Shown here in pieces: positions 36,637-47,001 of a DNA stretch of 56,972 nt. Each line of letters begins with the position of its first letter. The first letter of the stretch is position 1. Location of the stretch: contig JAFQPO010000003.1 of NCBI GenBank assembly GCA_017411715.1, forward strand, positions 1 through 56,972, in the 5' to 3' direction. A model generated the notes under the pieces. The model had not been told where the DNA came from. It made no database searches and saw only the letters and a program-made list of their open reading frames with translations. Both the position numbers and the translations under genes were made by a program. Source of the stretch: Bacilli bacterium (lineage in GTDB: Bacteria; Bacillota_I; Bacilli_A; ML615J-28; CAG-313).

Positions 36637-37515
36637 TTATATAAACAAAACTATTAATACTAATAAAATTATTCTAACTAATACATTTAGTAATAAATTT
36701 TTATTACCAGCTGTATACCAAATGGCTAATAGATAATTCAAAACAAAATCACCTAATAACCAATATAAAAATGTGTTCAATGTCAAAGTAGATGTAAAAC
36801 CAAAAGTTAAAAACTCAGCTAACATTGATAATACTACCATTAGTGTTAAGATTGTACCTTCTTTCATTAAAGTAACTTCTTGTAAATAACCATACAACAT
36901 ATGTTTGAAAATATATTCAATAACAAACGAATAAATTGCAAGTGTTATACAAATTTTTAAAACACCAAAATTAGTTTCATCATATACACTAGATAAACTA
37001 CCATCTAAGAAAGATTTAAAATATGGTGGTATTACTAGTACATCAGTGAATTTTATAATAAATGTTAATGCACCAGCAACTATTATCAAAAATAATAAAT
37101 GTGGCAACATCTTTTTTTGAAATAATACAACAAAATCTTTTTTAATCTGTAAAAAAATATCTTTATAAAATGTTATTAATAAAACGCCAAGAATGATTAC
37201 CCCTGTGCATAGGGCAGCGTTTGAAAAAGAGAAAAACGCAATACTTTCTGGTAGTGCTGTTCCTACTTCTGTAATTAATAAATCTGGATTAGCTTTTTTA
37301 AAAAAGACTGATAAAATAATTGATAAAACACCATTTAATAAAAAAGCAACTCCTAGATAAATCCACAAGTTTGTTTTAAATTTATAGTCGATGGCATCAT
37401 CAATAATTTCTCCATTCATTAATTTAACAACTTCTAAACTTCTTTCACCACATCTTGTACAATACTCTTCATCATGATTTAAAACACGATAACAATTTTT
37501 ACATCTAATTTTCAT
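36637..37515 (-). CDS. Zinc-ribbon membrane protein with degenerate CPBP-like motif
   Basis: 292 residues. An N-terminal zinc ribbon has CKNC at 5-8 and CTRCG at about 18-22. Some six to eight membrane helices follow. The segment FVIEYIFKHMLYGYLQE looks like motif 1 of CPBP-type intramembrane proteases (EExxFRGxLYGYL), but the second glutamate and the arginine are replaced, so it may be an inactive relative. An extended -10 box (TATGGTATACT) lies at about 37540. It is the first gene of the five-gene operon with ychF, cca, yhaM and the NlpC lipoprotein. Function unknown. Confidence 0.55.
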   Translation of the reverse strand: MKIRCKNCYRVLNHDEEYCTRCGERSLEVVKLMNGEIIDDAIDYKFKTNLWIYLGVAFLLNGVLSIILSVFFKKANPDLLITEVGTALPESIAFFSFSNAALCTGVIILGVLLITFYKDIFLQIKKDFVVLFQKKMLPHLLFLIIVAGALTFIIKFTDVLVIPPYFKSFLDGSLSSVYDETNFGVLKICITLAIYSFVIEYIFKHMLYGYLQEVTLMKEGTILTLMVVLSMLAEFLTFGFTSTLTLNTFLYWLLGDFVLNYLLAIWYTAGNKNLLLNVLVRIILLVLIVLFI

Positions 37516-37638
37516 ATACCCACCTTTAACTTAAATGTAGTATACCATAAAACGTCAAAAAAGTGAAATCATTTAATTGCTTTTTTTTACCACACAATAT
37601 TTTACCTATTTTTGGTCATAATAAATATGGTGACATCA

Positions 37639-39618
37639 ATGATTAAAAACATTTTAAAAAGACATTTTTTAAAAAGACTAATTATAACTTCGCTAATTTT
37701 AACCTTAACTATTTTTATTATTATCGGTATAAGTTTTTATTTTGTTAGTAAAAATCTTGAATATGAACTACCTAATGTTTTACATATTGAACTCTATGAC
37801 CAAAATGAGACTATGTATTTATCATATGTTGGTGGTAGAAAACAAGAATATGTAACAATAGATGAAATATCTCCATACTTAGTTAAAGCTTTTATTTCTA
37901 TTGAAGATAAACGTTTTTACGAACATAATGGTATTGACTTGCGGAGAATTATTGGTGCTATTATCAAAGACATCAAAAAACTATCTTTCGCAGAGGGAGC
38001 ATCTACTATTACTCAGCAATATGTCAGGTTACTTTTTTTAAGTAGCGATAAAAAAATAACTAGAAAAATTAATGAAATCCTAATCGCGGCTAACATTGAA
38101 ACAAAATATTCTAAAGATCAAATTTTAGAAGGGTACTTAAATAATATTTACTTTGATCATGGTATTTACGGTGTTGAAGATGCTAGTTTATTCTATTTTA
38201 ATAAACATTCTAAAGACTTAACTATCGCTGAATGTGCTACCCTTGCAGCCATACCTAAAGGACCATCTATTTATTCTCCTCTTAAAAATCCCATTAATTC
38301 TAAAAACAGAAAAGAACTCATCCTAAAAGAAATGTTAAACGATAATATTATTAACCAACAAACATACGTTCAAGCATTAAATGAGGAAATTAAATTATAT
38401 GGGGAATACAAAATAGATGACAATAATAGCGCTCCGTATTTTCAAGATTTAGTATTAAATGAATTAAAAAACTTAAATCTTCCTATTGATTTAAATAACA
38501 ATAATTTAAAAGTCTATACAACTTTAGATTTAAGCCTCAATAATAAAATTCAATCATCCATCAAAAAAAGAATCCCTAATCAAGAAATTGAAACATCTAT
38601 TGTCGCGATTGAGCCATATACTGGTAAAGTATTAGCATGTGTTGGTGGAAAAGACTATAGCGTAAGCACATACAATCGGGCTATAAAATCTTTAAGACAA
38701 CCTGCATCTACTATTAAACCATTTTTATATTTAACCGCCCTTGAAGAAGGTTTTACTACCGCAACAACTTTTAAAAGTGAAAAAACAACTTTCTACTATA
38801 ATGGTTCATCATATGCTCCTCAAAACTATGGTAATGTTTACCCAGATACTGATATTTCCATGGTCTATGCGCTAGCAACAAGTGATAACATTTATGCGGT
38901 CAAAACTCATTTATTTTTAGGTTGTGACAAACTAGCTAATACTCTTAAAAGATTTAAATTCTCATCTAACTTTGAAAGTATTCCCTCTTTAGCGCTAGGA
39001 ACTAACGAAGTAAGTTTATTTGAATTAACTTCTGCTTATAACGCACTAGCATCAAGTGGTATATACTATGAACCATATTTCATAGAATACGTAAGTATGA
39101 ATGATCGAATAATATACGAACACAAAACAGATAAAACAGTTGTAGCAAATGAAGACGATGTTTATTTGTTATCTGAGGCAATGACTTCTATTTTTGATAA
39201 TAATATGATTTATAGTATTCGCCCGACCGGCGCAAGAATTGCTAGTTTATTATCATTTAAGTACAGTGCTAAAAGTGGTTCAACAGATACTGACAATTAC
39301 ATGATAGGATATAATCCTAATATTACCCTAGGTATTTGGAGCGGTTATGATGATAATTCATTTATTACAACTAGTGATGAAAAAACTTTCGCTAAATACA
39401 TGTGGGCAGATATCATAGAATATTATAATCACAATATAAAAAAAGACCAAATTAATTATTGGTATAATAAGCCTGATAATATTATAGGGATTGAGTTATC
39501 CCCTTTAACAGGTTTTTATGGTGGATTTAATGATTACACAAAAACATTATATTTTAAAAAACATAATATTCCGTGGTATATTGAATTATTTAATCGAAAG
39601 AAAGAAAACAATGAATAA
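37639..39618 (+). CDS. Class A penicillin-binding protein (PBP1a-type)
   Basis: About 659 residues. After one membrane helix (10-35) comes a GT51 glycosyltransferase domain with catalytic E89 in SIEDKRFYEHNGID and the GASTITQQ motif (120-127), then a transpeptidase domain with SxxK at 357-360 (STIK), SDN at 415-417 and KSGST at 545-549. It polymerises and cross-links peptidoglycan. The KTG motif is KSG here. The ATG at 37639 follows GGTGA by five bases; in-frame TTG 37612 and ATG 37627 are alternatives. It is a single-gene unit ending in a bidirectional terminator. Confidence 0.92.
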   Translation: MIKNILKRHFLKRLIITSLILTLTIFIIIGISFYFVSKNLEYELPNVLHIELYDQNETMYLSYVGGRKQEYVTIDEISPYLVKAFISIEDKRFYEHNGIDLRRIIGAIIKDIKKLSFAEGASTITQQYVRLLFLSSDKKITRKINEILIAANIETKYSKDQILEGYLNNIYFDHGIYGVEDASLFYFNKHSKDLTIAECATLAAIPKGPSIYSPLKNPINSKNRKELILKEMLNDNIINQQTYVQALNEEIKLYGEYKIDDNNSAPYFQDLVLNELKNLNLPIDLNNNNLKVYTTLDLSLNNKIQSSIKKRIPNQEIETSIVAIEPYTGKVLACVGGKDYSVSTYNRAIKSLRQPASTIKPFLYLTALEEGFTTATTFKSEKTTFYYNGSSYAPQNYGNVYPDTDISMVYALATSDNIYAVKTHLFLGCDKLANTLKRFKFSSNFESIPSLALGTNEVSLFELTSAYNALASSGIYYEPYFIEYVSMNDRIIYEHKTDKTVVANEDDVYLLSEAMTSIFDNNMIYSIRPTGARIASLLSFKYSAKSGSTDTDNYMIGYNPNITLGIWSGYDDNSFITTSDEKTFAKYMWADIIEYYNHNIKKDQINYWYNKPDNIIGIELSPLTGFYGGFNDYTKTLYFKKHNIPWYIELFNRKKENNE

Positions 39619-39644
39619 AAACCGGTTTTGACAAAACCGGTTTT
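39618..39644. terminator. Bidirectional terminator between PBP and HtrA-like genes
   Basis: Two copies of the palindrome AAAACCGGTTTT, separated by three bases, form a perfect 12-bp stem. It starts in the PBP stop codon and touches the stop codon of the convergent gene. Confidence 0.9.
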
Positions 39645-40542
39645 ATTTTAAATATTCAGCAAATTTTGCATAGACAGTATTAGATGGAATACTAAAAGCC
39701 ATTCCTTCAATCGATTTACTTTCATCAACTAGTTTAGAAGTATTTATTCCTATTAAATCACCGTTAATATCAAATAATCCTCCACCACTATTTCCACCAT
39801 TGATTGCTGCGTCATGTTGAATAAAATACATTTGTTTAGTACCACTTACTTCATATTTATTCGCATAACTTTTTTCATACACTTCTTCTGTAATTGGTCT
39901 TAAAGGTGAAGAAACAATTCCCATTGTAGATGAGCGGAAATATTCTAAACTATAAGGAGTTCCAATTGCTAAAACAATTGCTCCTTTTTTTAGTTTACTG
40001 CTATCAGCAAACTTCGCAACACCTAAATAATATGGTGATGTGAACTCAATCAAAGCTAAATCATCATCAAGTGATACTGCTACTACTTTTGCTTTAGATG
40101 TTAGTGAATTTTCAATTGGATTTTTAACATCCACATACACAACAAGAGTTGAACTAACAACATTTCTAGTTGTTAAAATAACATGTCTATTTGTTACCGC
40201 ATAATAAGTATAACTACTAATATTTCCACTGACTTCACCAAGTGATGGATTAATTAAATTAGCAGTTCTTTTAACTACAACACCACTTCCTAAAGCAGAT
40301 GATGTCAAAATCACACCCTCTTCATGAGTTATCGCAATTGATGAATTTTCAGCCTTTTCAATTGCCATTTGCATTCCTGATTGTAATGAAGAAATATCAA
40401 CTTCCTCATACTCTACTGTTTTATTAATAATAATATTATTAACATTTTTATCCCCACCTATTAAAGATGAGCACCCACAACAAACGAATAATAAAATTAA
40501 AACTGCCCCTACAATCATTTTTTTACTAAACGATTTTTTCAT
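39643..40542 (-). CDS. HtrA/trypsin-like serine protease lipoprotein
   Basis: 299 residues. The signal peptide ends in a cysteine cluster (VCCGCSS, likely lipid site C24). The trypsin-fold domain shows the triad H120 (VTNRHVI), D160 or D161 (LDDDLALIEF) and S252 (INGGNSGGGLFD), as in DegP/HtrA. No PDZ domain follows; the protein ends right after the protease domain. It is probably tethered outside the cell and used in quality control of exported proteins. It is the last gene of the operon that starts with the DUF4430 lipoprotein; AGGAGGTGGCAT precedes the ATG. Confidence 0.85.
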   Translation of the reverse strand: MKKSFSKKMIVGAVLILLFVCCGCSSLIGGDKNVNNIIINKTVEYEEVDISSLQSGMQMAIEKAENSSIAITHEEGVILTSSALGSGVVVKRTANLINPSLGEVSGNISSYTYYAVTNRHVILTTRNVVSSTLVVYVDVKNPIENSLTSKAKVVAVSLDDDLALIEFTSPYYLGVAKFADSSKLKKGAIVLAIGTPYSLEYFRSSTMGIVSSPLRPITEEVYEKSYANKYEVSGTKQMYFIQHDAAINGGNSGGGLFDINGDLIGINTSKLVDESKSIEGMAFSIPSNTVYAKFAEYLK

Positions 40543-40552
40543 ATGCCACCTC

Positions 40553-41311
40553 CTATATCTTAAATAATTTTAAAACGTTTTGTTGAACTTGTTTAATTAC
40601 TTCTTCTTGATCAATTTCCTTAATCGAAGCTATTTTCTCTACTATGTATGGTATATATTTAGGAGCATTTTCTTTTCCCCTAAAAGGTACCGGAGTAATA
40701 TACGGACTATCAGTCTCGGTTATTAAATATTTCAAATCAATCTCTTTAACAACACTTGGTAAACTAGATGCATTTTTAAAAGTTATGACTCCACCAATTC
40801 CAAAACAAAAGTTCATTTTTGTATATTCTTTTGCTAATTCCAAACTTCCCGCATAGGCATGTAAGACGCCTCCAACAACACTTGCATCATGCTTTTTTAA
40901 CGTATCAAAAGTTATTTGATTAGCTTCTCTTGCATGAATAATTAATGGTTTTTTCACTCTTTTAGCGATTTCGATTTGCTTAATAAAAGCTTCAATTTGT
41001 TCTTCTTTTGTAGTTGTATCCCAGTGAAAATCAAAACCACATTCCCCAATTGCCACAACACAATCTTCTTTTGCAGCCATCTCCAACCACGCATATTCTT
41101 CATCATAACCTTTAATTTCGGTTGGATGAAAACCTATTGCGGCATAGCAATTATCATATTTTTTAGCTATTTCAAGCGCTAATTTTGAACTTTCTAGATC
41201 AAACCCAGGAACAATTATTTTATTGACATTTGCTTCTTTTGCTTCTTTTAAAACAAGCTCTATTTTTTCATAAATGCGGTCAATATTTAAATGACAATGT
41301 GTATCAATCAT
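40553..41311 (-). CDS. tatD: TatD family deoxyribonuclease/hydrolase
   Basis: 252 residues. A TIM-barrel metal-dependent hydrolase: MIDTHCHLN at the start, AIGECGFDFHWDTT, PLIIHAREAN, GGVLHAYAG and ITETDSPYITPVPFRGKEN carry the conserved metal ligands. Relatives show 3'-5' DNA exonuclease activity. The ATG at 41311 is used because AGGTGA lies 5 bases before it; the longest frame starts with the GTG of that site. It starts one base after the preceding gene's stop codon. Confidence 0.93.
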   Translation of the reverse strand: MIDTHCHLNIDRIYEKIELVLKEAKEANVNKIIVPGFDLESSKLALEIAKKYDNCYAAIGFHPTEIKGYDEEYAWLEMAAKEDCVVAIGECGFDFHWDTTTKEEQIEAFIKQIEIAKRVKKPLIIHAREANQITFDTLKKHDASVVGGVLHAYAGSLELAKEYTKMNFCFGIGGVITFKNASSLPSVVKEIDLKYLITETDSPYITPVPFRGKENAPKYIPYIVEKIASIKEIDQEEVIKQVQQNVLKLFKI

Positions 41312-41312
41312 T

Positions 41313-42071
41313 CTAATCACCTATGTATTCTTTAGGTCCGATCTGAACCTCTATTCCTTCTTCTACTTTTCTTACCCATTCTACCCATAATAGAACTGAT
41401 AATAAAATGTATATAACAATTAAGAATAAAGTTGTAGTTGTAAACATTATTATTTCAAAATAATTAACTAAAATAAACGCATTAATTACGCCTGATGTTA
41501 ATAACAAAGATCCAAATCTAGACAATCCAAAATAGCTAATTACTTCACCACATAACACAAATAATAAAGTAATTATTAAAACAACACCAGAAATTACTAA
41601 CTCTTGTGAAAAACAAAGTACTACTTCTACAACGATAATAAAACTTGTAATAACACTAACAATCAAAGAAACTAAACTACCTTTAGTAATATCACCAAAT
41701 ATTTTGTTATCAAAAACATTTTGATTAATCTTTAATCTAAATATTGAAACAACTATTCCTAGTAACCCTGCATTAAAACTTACTGTTAAACATAATGAAA
41801 GCCAAAGGTCAAATACTAAATAACCTATCATGCTACCAAATCCAGTTAGTAAAACACCAAAAAGCATTATTAGACCACCATGACGATCATGATATAAATA
41901 ACTTATAACACTGCCTATTAATGTAACTAAACTGCCAAATAAAATTAAACTAGATGATAAAATATTTATGTTGTTGTCAATATCTGTAATATACCCAGCT
42001 ATTCCCATAGCCATGCTGATAATGCTCGATATTAAACCACATATTAAATAAAACTGCATTCTTTTCTTCAT
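41313..42071 (-). CDS. Multi-pass membrane protein of unknown function
   Basis: 252 residues with about eight hydrophobic helices in four hairpin-like pairs and short polar loops, and a soluble acidic tail (VRKVEEGIEVQIGPKEYIGD). The first half and second half show similar spacing, so an internal duplication is possible. I recognise no family. GGAGAATTAT precedes the ATG. It lies between the ECF S component gene and tatD in the same operon, and its stop codon nearly overlaps the tatD start. Confidence 0.55.
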   Translation of the reverse strand: MKKRMQFYLICGLISSIISMAMGIAGYITDIDNNINILSSSLILFGSLVTLIGSVISYLYHDRHGGLIMLFGVLLTGFGSMIGYLVFDLWLSLCLTVSFNAGLLGIVVSIFRLKINQNVFDNKIFGDITKGSLVSLIVSVITSFIIVVEVVLCFSQELVISGVVLIITLLFVLCGEVISYFGLSRFGSLLLTSGVINAFILVNYFEIIMFTTTTLFLIVIYILLSVLLWVEWVRKVEEGIEVQIGPKEYIGD

Positions 42072-42080
42072 ATAATTCTC

Positions 42081-42602
42081 CTAGTTTTCTTTGATGATTG
42101 TTTTATTAGTTATATAATCCATTACTTTACTAAGTGGTATGTATAAAATTAATACGCTTAAAATGCTACTACCAATTAACAATAAAGTAAATGGTAAATC
42201 AGCGATTAAATATAGGCGTAAATTATATTTCATTATAATTGTAGTGTATCCTGCGAAACTTAAACTATATGTAGTACAACATAAAATTGAAGCAAGTGAT
42301 AATAAAAATACATTATTTGTTTTTCTAAATATTGTACAAATAATTATTGGAACAAAAGTCCAGCCAATTAACATTGGTATCATAATTGGCCCAAAACTTC
42401 CCATAAATATATTATCCAAAACAACATGAATTATAATAACTATAAAAGTTTTAACAAAACCTAATTTTTTTGAATATAATATTAACAATAAAATGGTTAA
42501 TTGAATATTTGGTAAAAAAGATAGTGCCTGTTCTTGAACGAATAGGATTGTTGAAAGTATCGATATTAGACAAATATCTAATATATTAAATTTTCTACGC
42601 AT
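42081..42602 (-). CDS. ECF transporter S component
   Basis: 173 residues with five or six membrane helices and the ECF S component look: an N-terminal LDICLISILSTILFVQEQAL helix that in this family docks on the EcfT coupling protein, and a GPIMIPMLIGW stretch. S components bind one vitamin-like substrate and share the EcfAAT energising module, which is not in this window. The gene overlaps the DUF4430 lipoprotein gene by 8 bases. That pairing points to a cobalamin-like ligand (see the lipoprotein), but the substrate is inferred. Confidence 0.7.
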   Translation of the reverse strand: MRRKFNILDICLISILSTILFVQEQALSFLPNIQLTILLLILYSKKLGFVKTFIVIIIHVVLDNIFMGSFGPIMIPMLIGWTFVPIIICTIFRKTNNVFLLSLASILCCTTYSLSFAGYTTIIMKYNLRLYLIADLPFTLLLIGSSILSVLILYIPLSKVMDYITNKTIIKEN

Positions 42603-42975
42603 ACATATTTACCGTATCAACAAAAGAAATATGATCTCCATCTTTTAACACAATATCCATAATTCCTACCATAGAATCTTCGCCATTTACTTTAATGCAA
42701 ATAAAAGTAGACCAATCAGCAGGGTTTGTTAATGTTTCAATAGACATAATCATAGTCCCATCCATTACTACATTATCGAAATTATTCTGAACCAAACTAA
42801 CTAAAGTATCACCTTCATTAAAAGAAATTTCTTTTTCTTTTACTATTTGATTATTAATATCTATAACAGATATCGTTACTATTCCTGATTCAGTTGCTTC
42901 TTTTGATTTAAATAACGTACAACTACTCATCAAAAAAATAGTCAAGAGCATTATTACTACAACTATTTTCTTCAT
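42595..42975 (-). CDS. DUF4430 domain lipoprotein
   Basis: 126 residues. The signal peptide ends in LMSSC (lipid cysteine 19). The rest is one DUF4430 domain: an FNEGDTLVSLVQNNF strand-helix, then TNPADWSTFICIKVNGEDS and the final LKDGDHISFVDT. DUF4430 is the bacterial relative of the C-terminal domain of intrinsic factor and transcobalamin, so the protein could bind a cobalamin-like ligand at the cell surface. It starts the operon, before an ECF S component. The ATG at 42975 follows GAGGTGTTATAT; an extended -10 box (TATGGTATAAT) lies about 20 bases further up. Confidence 0.8.
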   Translation of the reverse strand: MKKIVVVIMLLTIFLMSSCTLFKSKEATESGIVTISVIDINNQIVKEKEISFNEGDTLVSLVQNNFDNVVMDGTMIMSIETLTNPADWSTFICIKVNGEDSMVGIMDIVLKDGDHISFVDTVNMYA

Positions 42976-43075
42976 ATATAACACCTCTTTTACTATTATA
43001 CCATATCTGTAATTTTTTTACAAACAAAAATTAAAAAATTAAATTCTTTAATTATTTTTATCTAGTCATAAAAAA

Positions 43076-43097
43076 AGCAGTTTCATAAGAAACTGCT
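43076..43097 (-). terminator. Terminator of the str operon
   Basis: Nine-bp stem AGCAGTTTC/GAAACTGCT with a 4-base loop, followed on the minus strand by TTTTTTTAT, 28 bases after the tuf stop. Confidence 0.88.
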
Positions 43098-43125
43098 ATT
43101 TTATTTCATAAATTAAATCGTCTTA

Positions 43126-44310
43126 TTATTGAGCGATTTCAGAAACGCTACCTGCACCAACAGTACGTCCACCTTCACGAATAGAGAATTTAGTACCTTT
43201 TTCTACTGCGATTGGGTGAATTAATTTAACGTTCATGCGAGTATTGTCGCCAGGCATAACCATTTCAGTACCAGCTGGTAATTCGATAACACCAGTTACG
43301 TCAGTAGTACGGAAATAGAATTGAGGACGATAGTTAGTGAAGAATGGAGTATGACGTCCACCTTCTTCTTTAGTTAATACGTATACTTCAGCTTGGAATT
43401 CAGTATGAGGATTAACTGATTTAGGTTTTGCAAGAACTTGTCCACGAACAACTTCATCACGAGAAACACCACGTAATAATACACCAATGTTATCTCCTGC
43501 TTCAGCTTGGTCAAGTAATTTACGGAACATTTCAACACCTGTAACTACACAAGGACGAGTTTCTTTGATACCAACGATTTCAATGTTGTCACCAACTTTA
43601 ACAGTACCACGTTCAACACGACCAGTTGCAACAGTACCACGACCAGTGATTGTGAATACGTCTTCAACAGGCATTAAGAAAGGTTTATCAGTTTCACGAA
43701 CTGGATCAGGAATATATTCGTCAACAGTTGACATTAATTCCATAATAGCTTCTTGATATTTTGCATCGCCTTCTAAAGCTTTTAATGCAGAACCACGGAT
43801 GATTGGAGTATTATCACCATCGAAACCATATTCGCTTAATAATTCACGAATTTCCATTTCAACTAAGTCTAACATTTCTTCATCATCAACCATGTCGCAT
43901 TTGTTCATAAATACAACTAAGCGAGGAACACCTACTTGACGGCTTAATAAGATATGTTCACGAGTTTGAGCCATAGGACCATCTGTAGCAGCGATAACTA
44001 AGATAGCACCATCCATTTGTGCAGCACCAGTGATCATGTTTTTAACATAGTCGGCATGTCCTGGGCAGTCAACGTGTGCATAGTGACGTCTTTCAGTTTC
44101 ATATTCAACGTGGCAAGTATTGATAGTTATACCACGTGCTTTTTCTTCTGGAGCACCATCAATTTGGTCATAATCCATTTTTTTGCAATAACCTTTTTCT
44201 GATAATACGAATGTAATAGCAGAAGTAAGAGTTGTTTTCCCATGGTCAACGTGTCCGATTGTACCAATATTTACATGGGGTTTAGTACGTTCAAATTTAG
44301 CTTTTGCCAT
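43126..44310 (-). CDS. tuf: Elongation factor Tu
   Basis: 394 residues with all EF-Tu motifs: GHVDHGKTT (P-loop), the DCPGHADY switch, NKCD, and the three-domain sequence ending in [12 protein letters not shown]. It brings aminoacyl-tRNA to the ribosome. It is the last gene of the str operon, 87 bases after fusA, with an AAAGGAATTTAAATT site. The gap carries a possible promoter of its own (44353-44379), as tuf often has. Confidence 0.98.
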   Translation of the reverse strand: MAKAKFERTKPHVNIGTIGHVDHGKTTLTSAITFVLSEKGYCKKMDYDQIDGAPEEKARGITINTCHVEYETERRHYAHVDCPGHADYVKNMITGAAQMDGAILVIAATDGPMAQTREHILLSRQVGVPRLVVFMNKCDMVDDEEMLDLVEMEIRELLSEYGFDGDNTPIIRGSALKALEGDAKYQEAIMELMSTVDEYIPDPVRETDKPFLMPVEDVFTITGRGTVATGRVERGTVKVGDNIEIVGIKETRPCVVTGVEMFRKLLDQAEAGDNIGVLLRGVSRDEVVRGQVLAKPKSVNPHTEFQAEVYVLTKEEGGRHTPFFTNYRPQFYFRTTDVTGVIELPAGTEMVMPGDNTRMNVKLIHPIAVEKGTKFSIREGGRTVGAGSVSEIAQ

Positions 44311-44352
44311 AATAATTTAAATTCCTTTCAATTAATTAGATTACTTTAATAT

Positions 44353-44379
44353 TTTATAACATTTTTATTTATTTTGCAA
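44353..44379 (-). promoter_or_regulatory. Possible internal tuf promoter
   Basis: Minus strand TTGCAA, a short 15-base spacer and TATAAA preceded by TGT. The spacing is poor, but the extended TG may help. Weak call. Confidence 0.35.
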
Positions 44380-44397
44380 GAAGATAACTATATATTT

Positions 44398-46470
44398 TTA
44401 CGAATTACGTTTTTTAATTACTTCTTCTGCAACATATTTAGGGCATTCTTCATAGTGGTCAAATTGCATTGTGTAGTTACCACGTCCTTGAGTATTTGAT
44501 CTTAATGCAGTTGCATAACCAAACATTTCTGCAAGTGGTACCATTGCTTTAACTGATTGAAGTAAGCCACGAGCTTCTTGAGACTCGATACGTCCACGGC
44601 GGCTTGTTAAGTCACCAATTACGTTACCAAAATATTCATCTGGTACGATAACTTCAACGGCTGCGATTGGTTCAAGTAGAACAGGTCCGCATTTTTCTTT
44701 TGAAGCTTTAAATGCCATACTTGCCGCAACTTCGAAGGCAATTTGGCTTGAGTCAACATCATGATATGACCCGAATACTAAGTGTGCTTTAAGGTCGATA
44801 GTTGGGAATCCAGCTAAGTTACCATTTTCTAAAGCATTTTCTAAACCTTTACCAACGCTTGGGATATATTCTTTAGGAATAACACCACCAACGATTTCGT
44901 CGATAAATTCAAATCCTTTACCAGGGTTAGGTTCAAATTTAATTACACAGTGACCATATTGACCACGACCACCAGATTGACGAACAAATTTACCTTCAAC
45001 TTCAGCAGTTTTACTGATTGTTTCACGGTAAGATACTTGAGGAGCACCTACATTTGCTTCAACTCTAAATTCACGACGCATACGGTCTACAATAATATCT
45101 AAGTGTAATTCACCCATACCAGCGATAATAGTTTGGCCAGTTTCATGATCTGTATATGTTTTAAATGTTGGATCTTCTTCAGCAAGTTTTGCTAGAGCCA
45201 CACCCATTTTATCTTGGTCAGCTTTTGTTTTTGGTTCAATAGCAACTGAGATAACTGGATCTGGGAAGTTAATAGATTCAAGAATAATTGGTGAATCTTC
45301 TGCACATAGTGTATCACCAGTAGTAGTGTCTTTTAACCCTACAGCTGCTGCGATATCACCAGCGAAAACTTCTTTAATTTCAGTACGATTGTTCGCATGC
45401 ATTAATAGAATACGACCAATACGTTCTTTATGATCTTTAGTTGAATTTAATACGTATGATCCTGATTGTAATGTACCAGAATAAACTCTAAAGAATGTTA
45501 ACTTACCTACATAAGGGTCAGTCATAACTTTAAATGCTAAAGCAGCAAATGGTGCATCATCTGTAGATTTGACTACTACTTCTTTACCATCTTCGTCAGT
45601 ACCTTTCATTTCAGCTACATCAACTGGAGAAGGTAAGTAATCAAGTACTGCATTAAGTACAAATTTTACACCTTTATTTTTGAAGGCAGTTCCACAAAGA
45701 ACTGGGAAGAATTTAACTGCTAATGTTGCTGTACGGATTGCACGTTTTAACATTTCAACAGTGATTTCTTCACCTTCAAGATATGCCATTGTTAATTCTT
45801 CATCGAAGTCTGCAACAGCATTAATTAATTCATCACGATAATAATCAACATCATCTTTTAATTCTTCAGGGATGGCGATTTCATCATTTAATTCATCGGC
45901 ATTATTGTCACGATACATATATGCTTTTTTCTCAACGATATCAATGATACCTTTAAATTGAGATTCAGCACCAATTGGTAATTGAATAGGGCAAGCATTC
46001 GCTCCTAAACGCTTATGTAAAGACTCACAGCTGAAACGGAAATCAGCACCTGTTTTATCCATTTTATTAACGAATACAATACGAGGTACCATATATTCTG
46101 TAGCTTGACGCCACACAGTTTCAGTTTGAGGCTCTACCCCCGCTTGTGCGTCTAATACGGTAACAGCACCGTCTAGAACTCTTAGTGAGCGGCTAACTTC
46201 TACTGTAAAGTCAACGTGTCCTGGAGTGTCAATAACGTTGATTCGATGTCCTTGCCAATAAGCTGTTGTAGCAGCTGAAGTAATGGTAATTCCTCTTTCT
46301 TGTTCTTGTTCCATCCAGTCCATTTGAGCAGCACCATCATGTGTTTCCCCAATTTTATGGATTTTACCTGTGTGGTATAAGACTCTTTCTGTGAATGTTG
46401 TTTTACCAGCATCAATATGAGCCATGATTCCGATGTTACGCGTATTTTTTAACGATACTTCACGAGGCAT
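44398..46470 (-). CDS. fusA: Elongation factor G
   Basis: 690 residues, full length. The GTPase motifs [17 protein letters not shown] and NKMD are present, as are the domain IV tip [10 protein letters not shown] and the C-terminal [19 protein letters not shown]. It moves tRNA and mRNA through the ribosome. AAGGAGAAAATT precedes the ATG, 21 bases after rpsG. Third gene of the str operon. Confidence 0.98.
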   Translation of the reverse strand: MPREVSLKNTRNIGIMAHIDAGKTTFTERVLYHTGKIHKIGETHDGAAQMDWMEQEQERGITITSAATTAYWQGHRINVIDTPGHVDFTVEVSRSLRVLDGAVTVLDAQAGVEPQTETVWRQATEYMVPRIVFVNKMDKTGADFRFSCESLHKRLGANACPIQLPIGAESQFKGIIDIVEKKAYMYRDNNADELNDEIAIPEELKDDVDYYRDELINAVADFDEELTMAYLEGEEITVEMLKRAIRTATLAVKFFPVLCGTAFKNKGVKFVLNAVLDYLPSPVDVAEMKGTDEDGKEVVVKSTDDAPFAALAFKVMTDPYVGKLTFFRVYSGTLQSGSYVLNSTKDHKERIGRILLMHANNRTEIKEVFAGDIAAAVGLKDTTTGDTLCAEDSPIILESINFPDPVISVAIEPKTKADQDKMGVALAKLAEEDPTFKTYTDHETGQTIIAGMGELHLDIIVDRMRREFRVEANVGAPQVSYRETISKTAEVEGKFVRQSGGRGQYGHCVIKFEPNPGKGFEFIDEIVGGVIPKEYIPSVGKGLENALENGNLAGFPTIDLKAHLVFGSYHDVDSSQIAFEVAASMAFKASKEKCGPVLLEPIAAVEVIVPDEYFGNVIGDLTSRRGRIESQEARGLLQSVKAMVPLAEMFGYATALRSNTQGRGNYTMQFDHYEECPKYVAEEVIKKRNS

Positions 46471-46491
46471 AATTTTCTCCTTATACTAATA

Positions 46492-46962
46492 TTACCATTG
46501 GTAATGTGCAAAAGCTTTATTAGATTCAGCCATACGATGAGTGTCATCACGTTTCTTAACTGCAGCACCCATTCCATTTGCAGCATCCATAATTTCTTTT
46601 GCTAATCTTTCTTCCATTGTTTTTTCATTGCGTAGGCGAGCATAGTTAGTTAACCATCTTAAGCCTAATGTATAACGTCTTGCTTGACGTACTTCTACTG
46701 GAACTTGGTAGTTACCAGCTCCAACACGACGAGATCTAACTTCCAATTGAGGCATAATGTTTTCTAAAGCTTGTTCATACACTTCTAGAGCATCACGACC
46801 TGTAGTTTTAGCTACACGTTCAAAAGCACCATAAATGATTTGTTGAGCAACACCTTTTTTACCATCTAACATTACACTATTAATTAATTTAGTAACTAAT
46901 TTTGAATTATAAATTGGATCTGGTAAGACTTGTCTAGTTGGCACATGTCCTTTACGAGGCAT
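46492..46962 (-). CDS. rpsG: 30S ribosomal protein S7
   Basis: 156 residues, full length, opening [20 protein letters not shown] and with the conserved [24 protein letters not shown]-binding region. It organises the 3' major domain of 16S rRNA and in other bacteria is the translational regulator of the str operon. AAGGAGGAACAAC precedes the ATG. The gap to rpsL is 39 bases. Confidence 0.98.
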   Translation of the reverse strand: MPRKGHVPTRQVLPDPIYNSKLVTKLINSVMLDGKKGVAQQIIYGAFERVAKTTGRDALEVYEQALENIMPQLEVRSRRVGAGNYQVPVEVRQARRYTLGLRWLTNYARLRNEKTMEERLAKEIMDAANGMGAAVKKRDDTHRMAESNKAFAHYQW

Positions 46963-47001
46963 GTTGTTCCTCCTTTCTCATTCTTATGTTAAATTTTCTT
47001 A

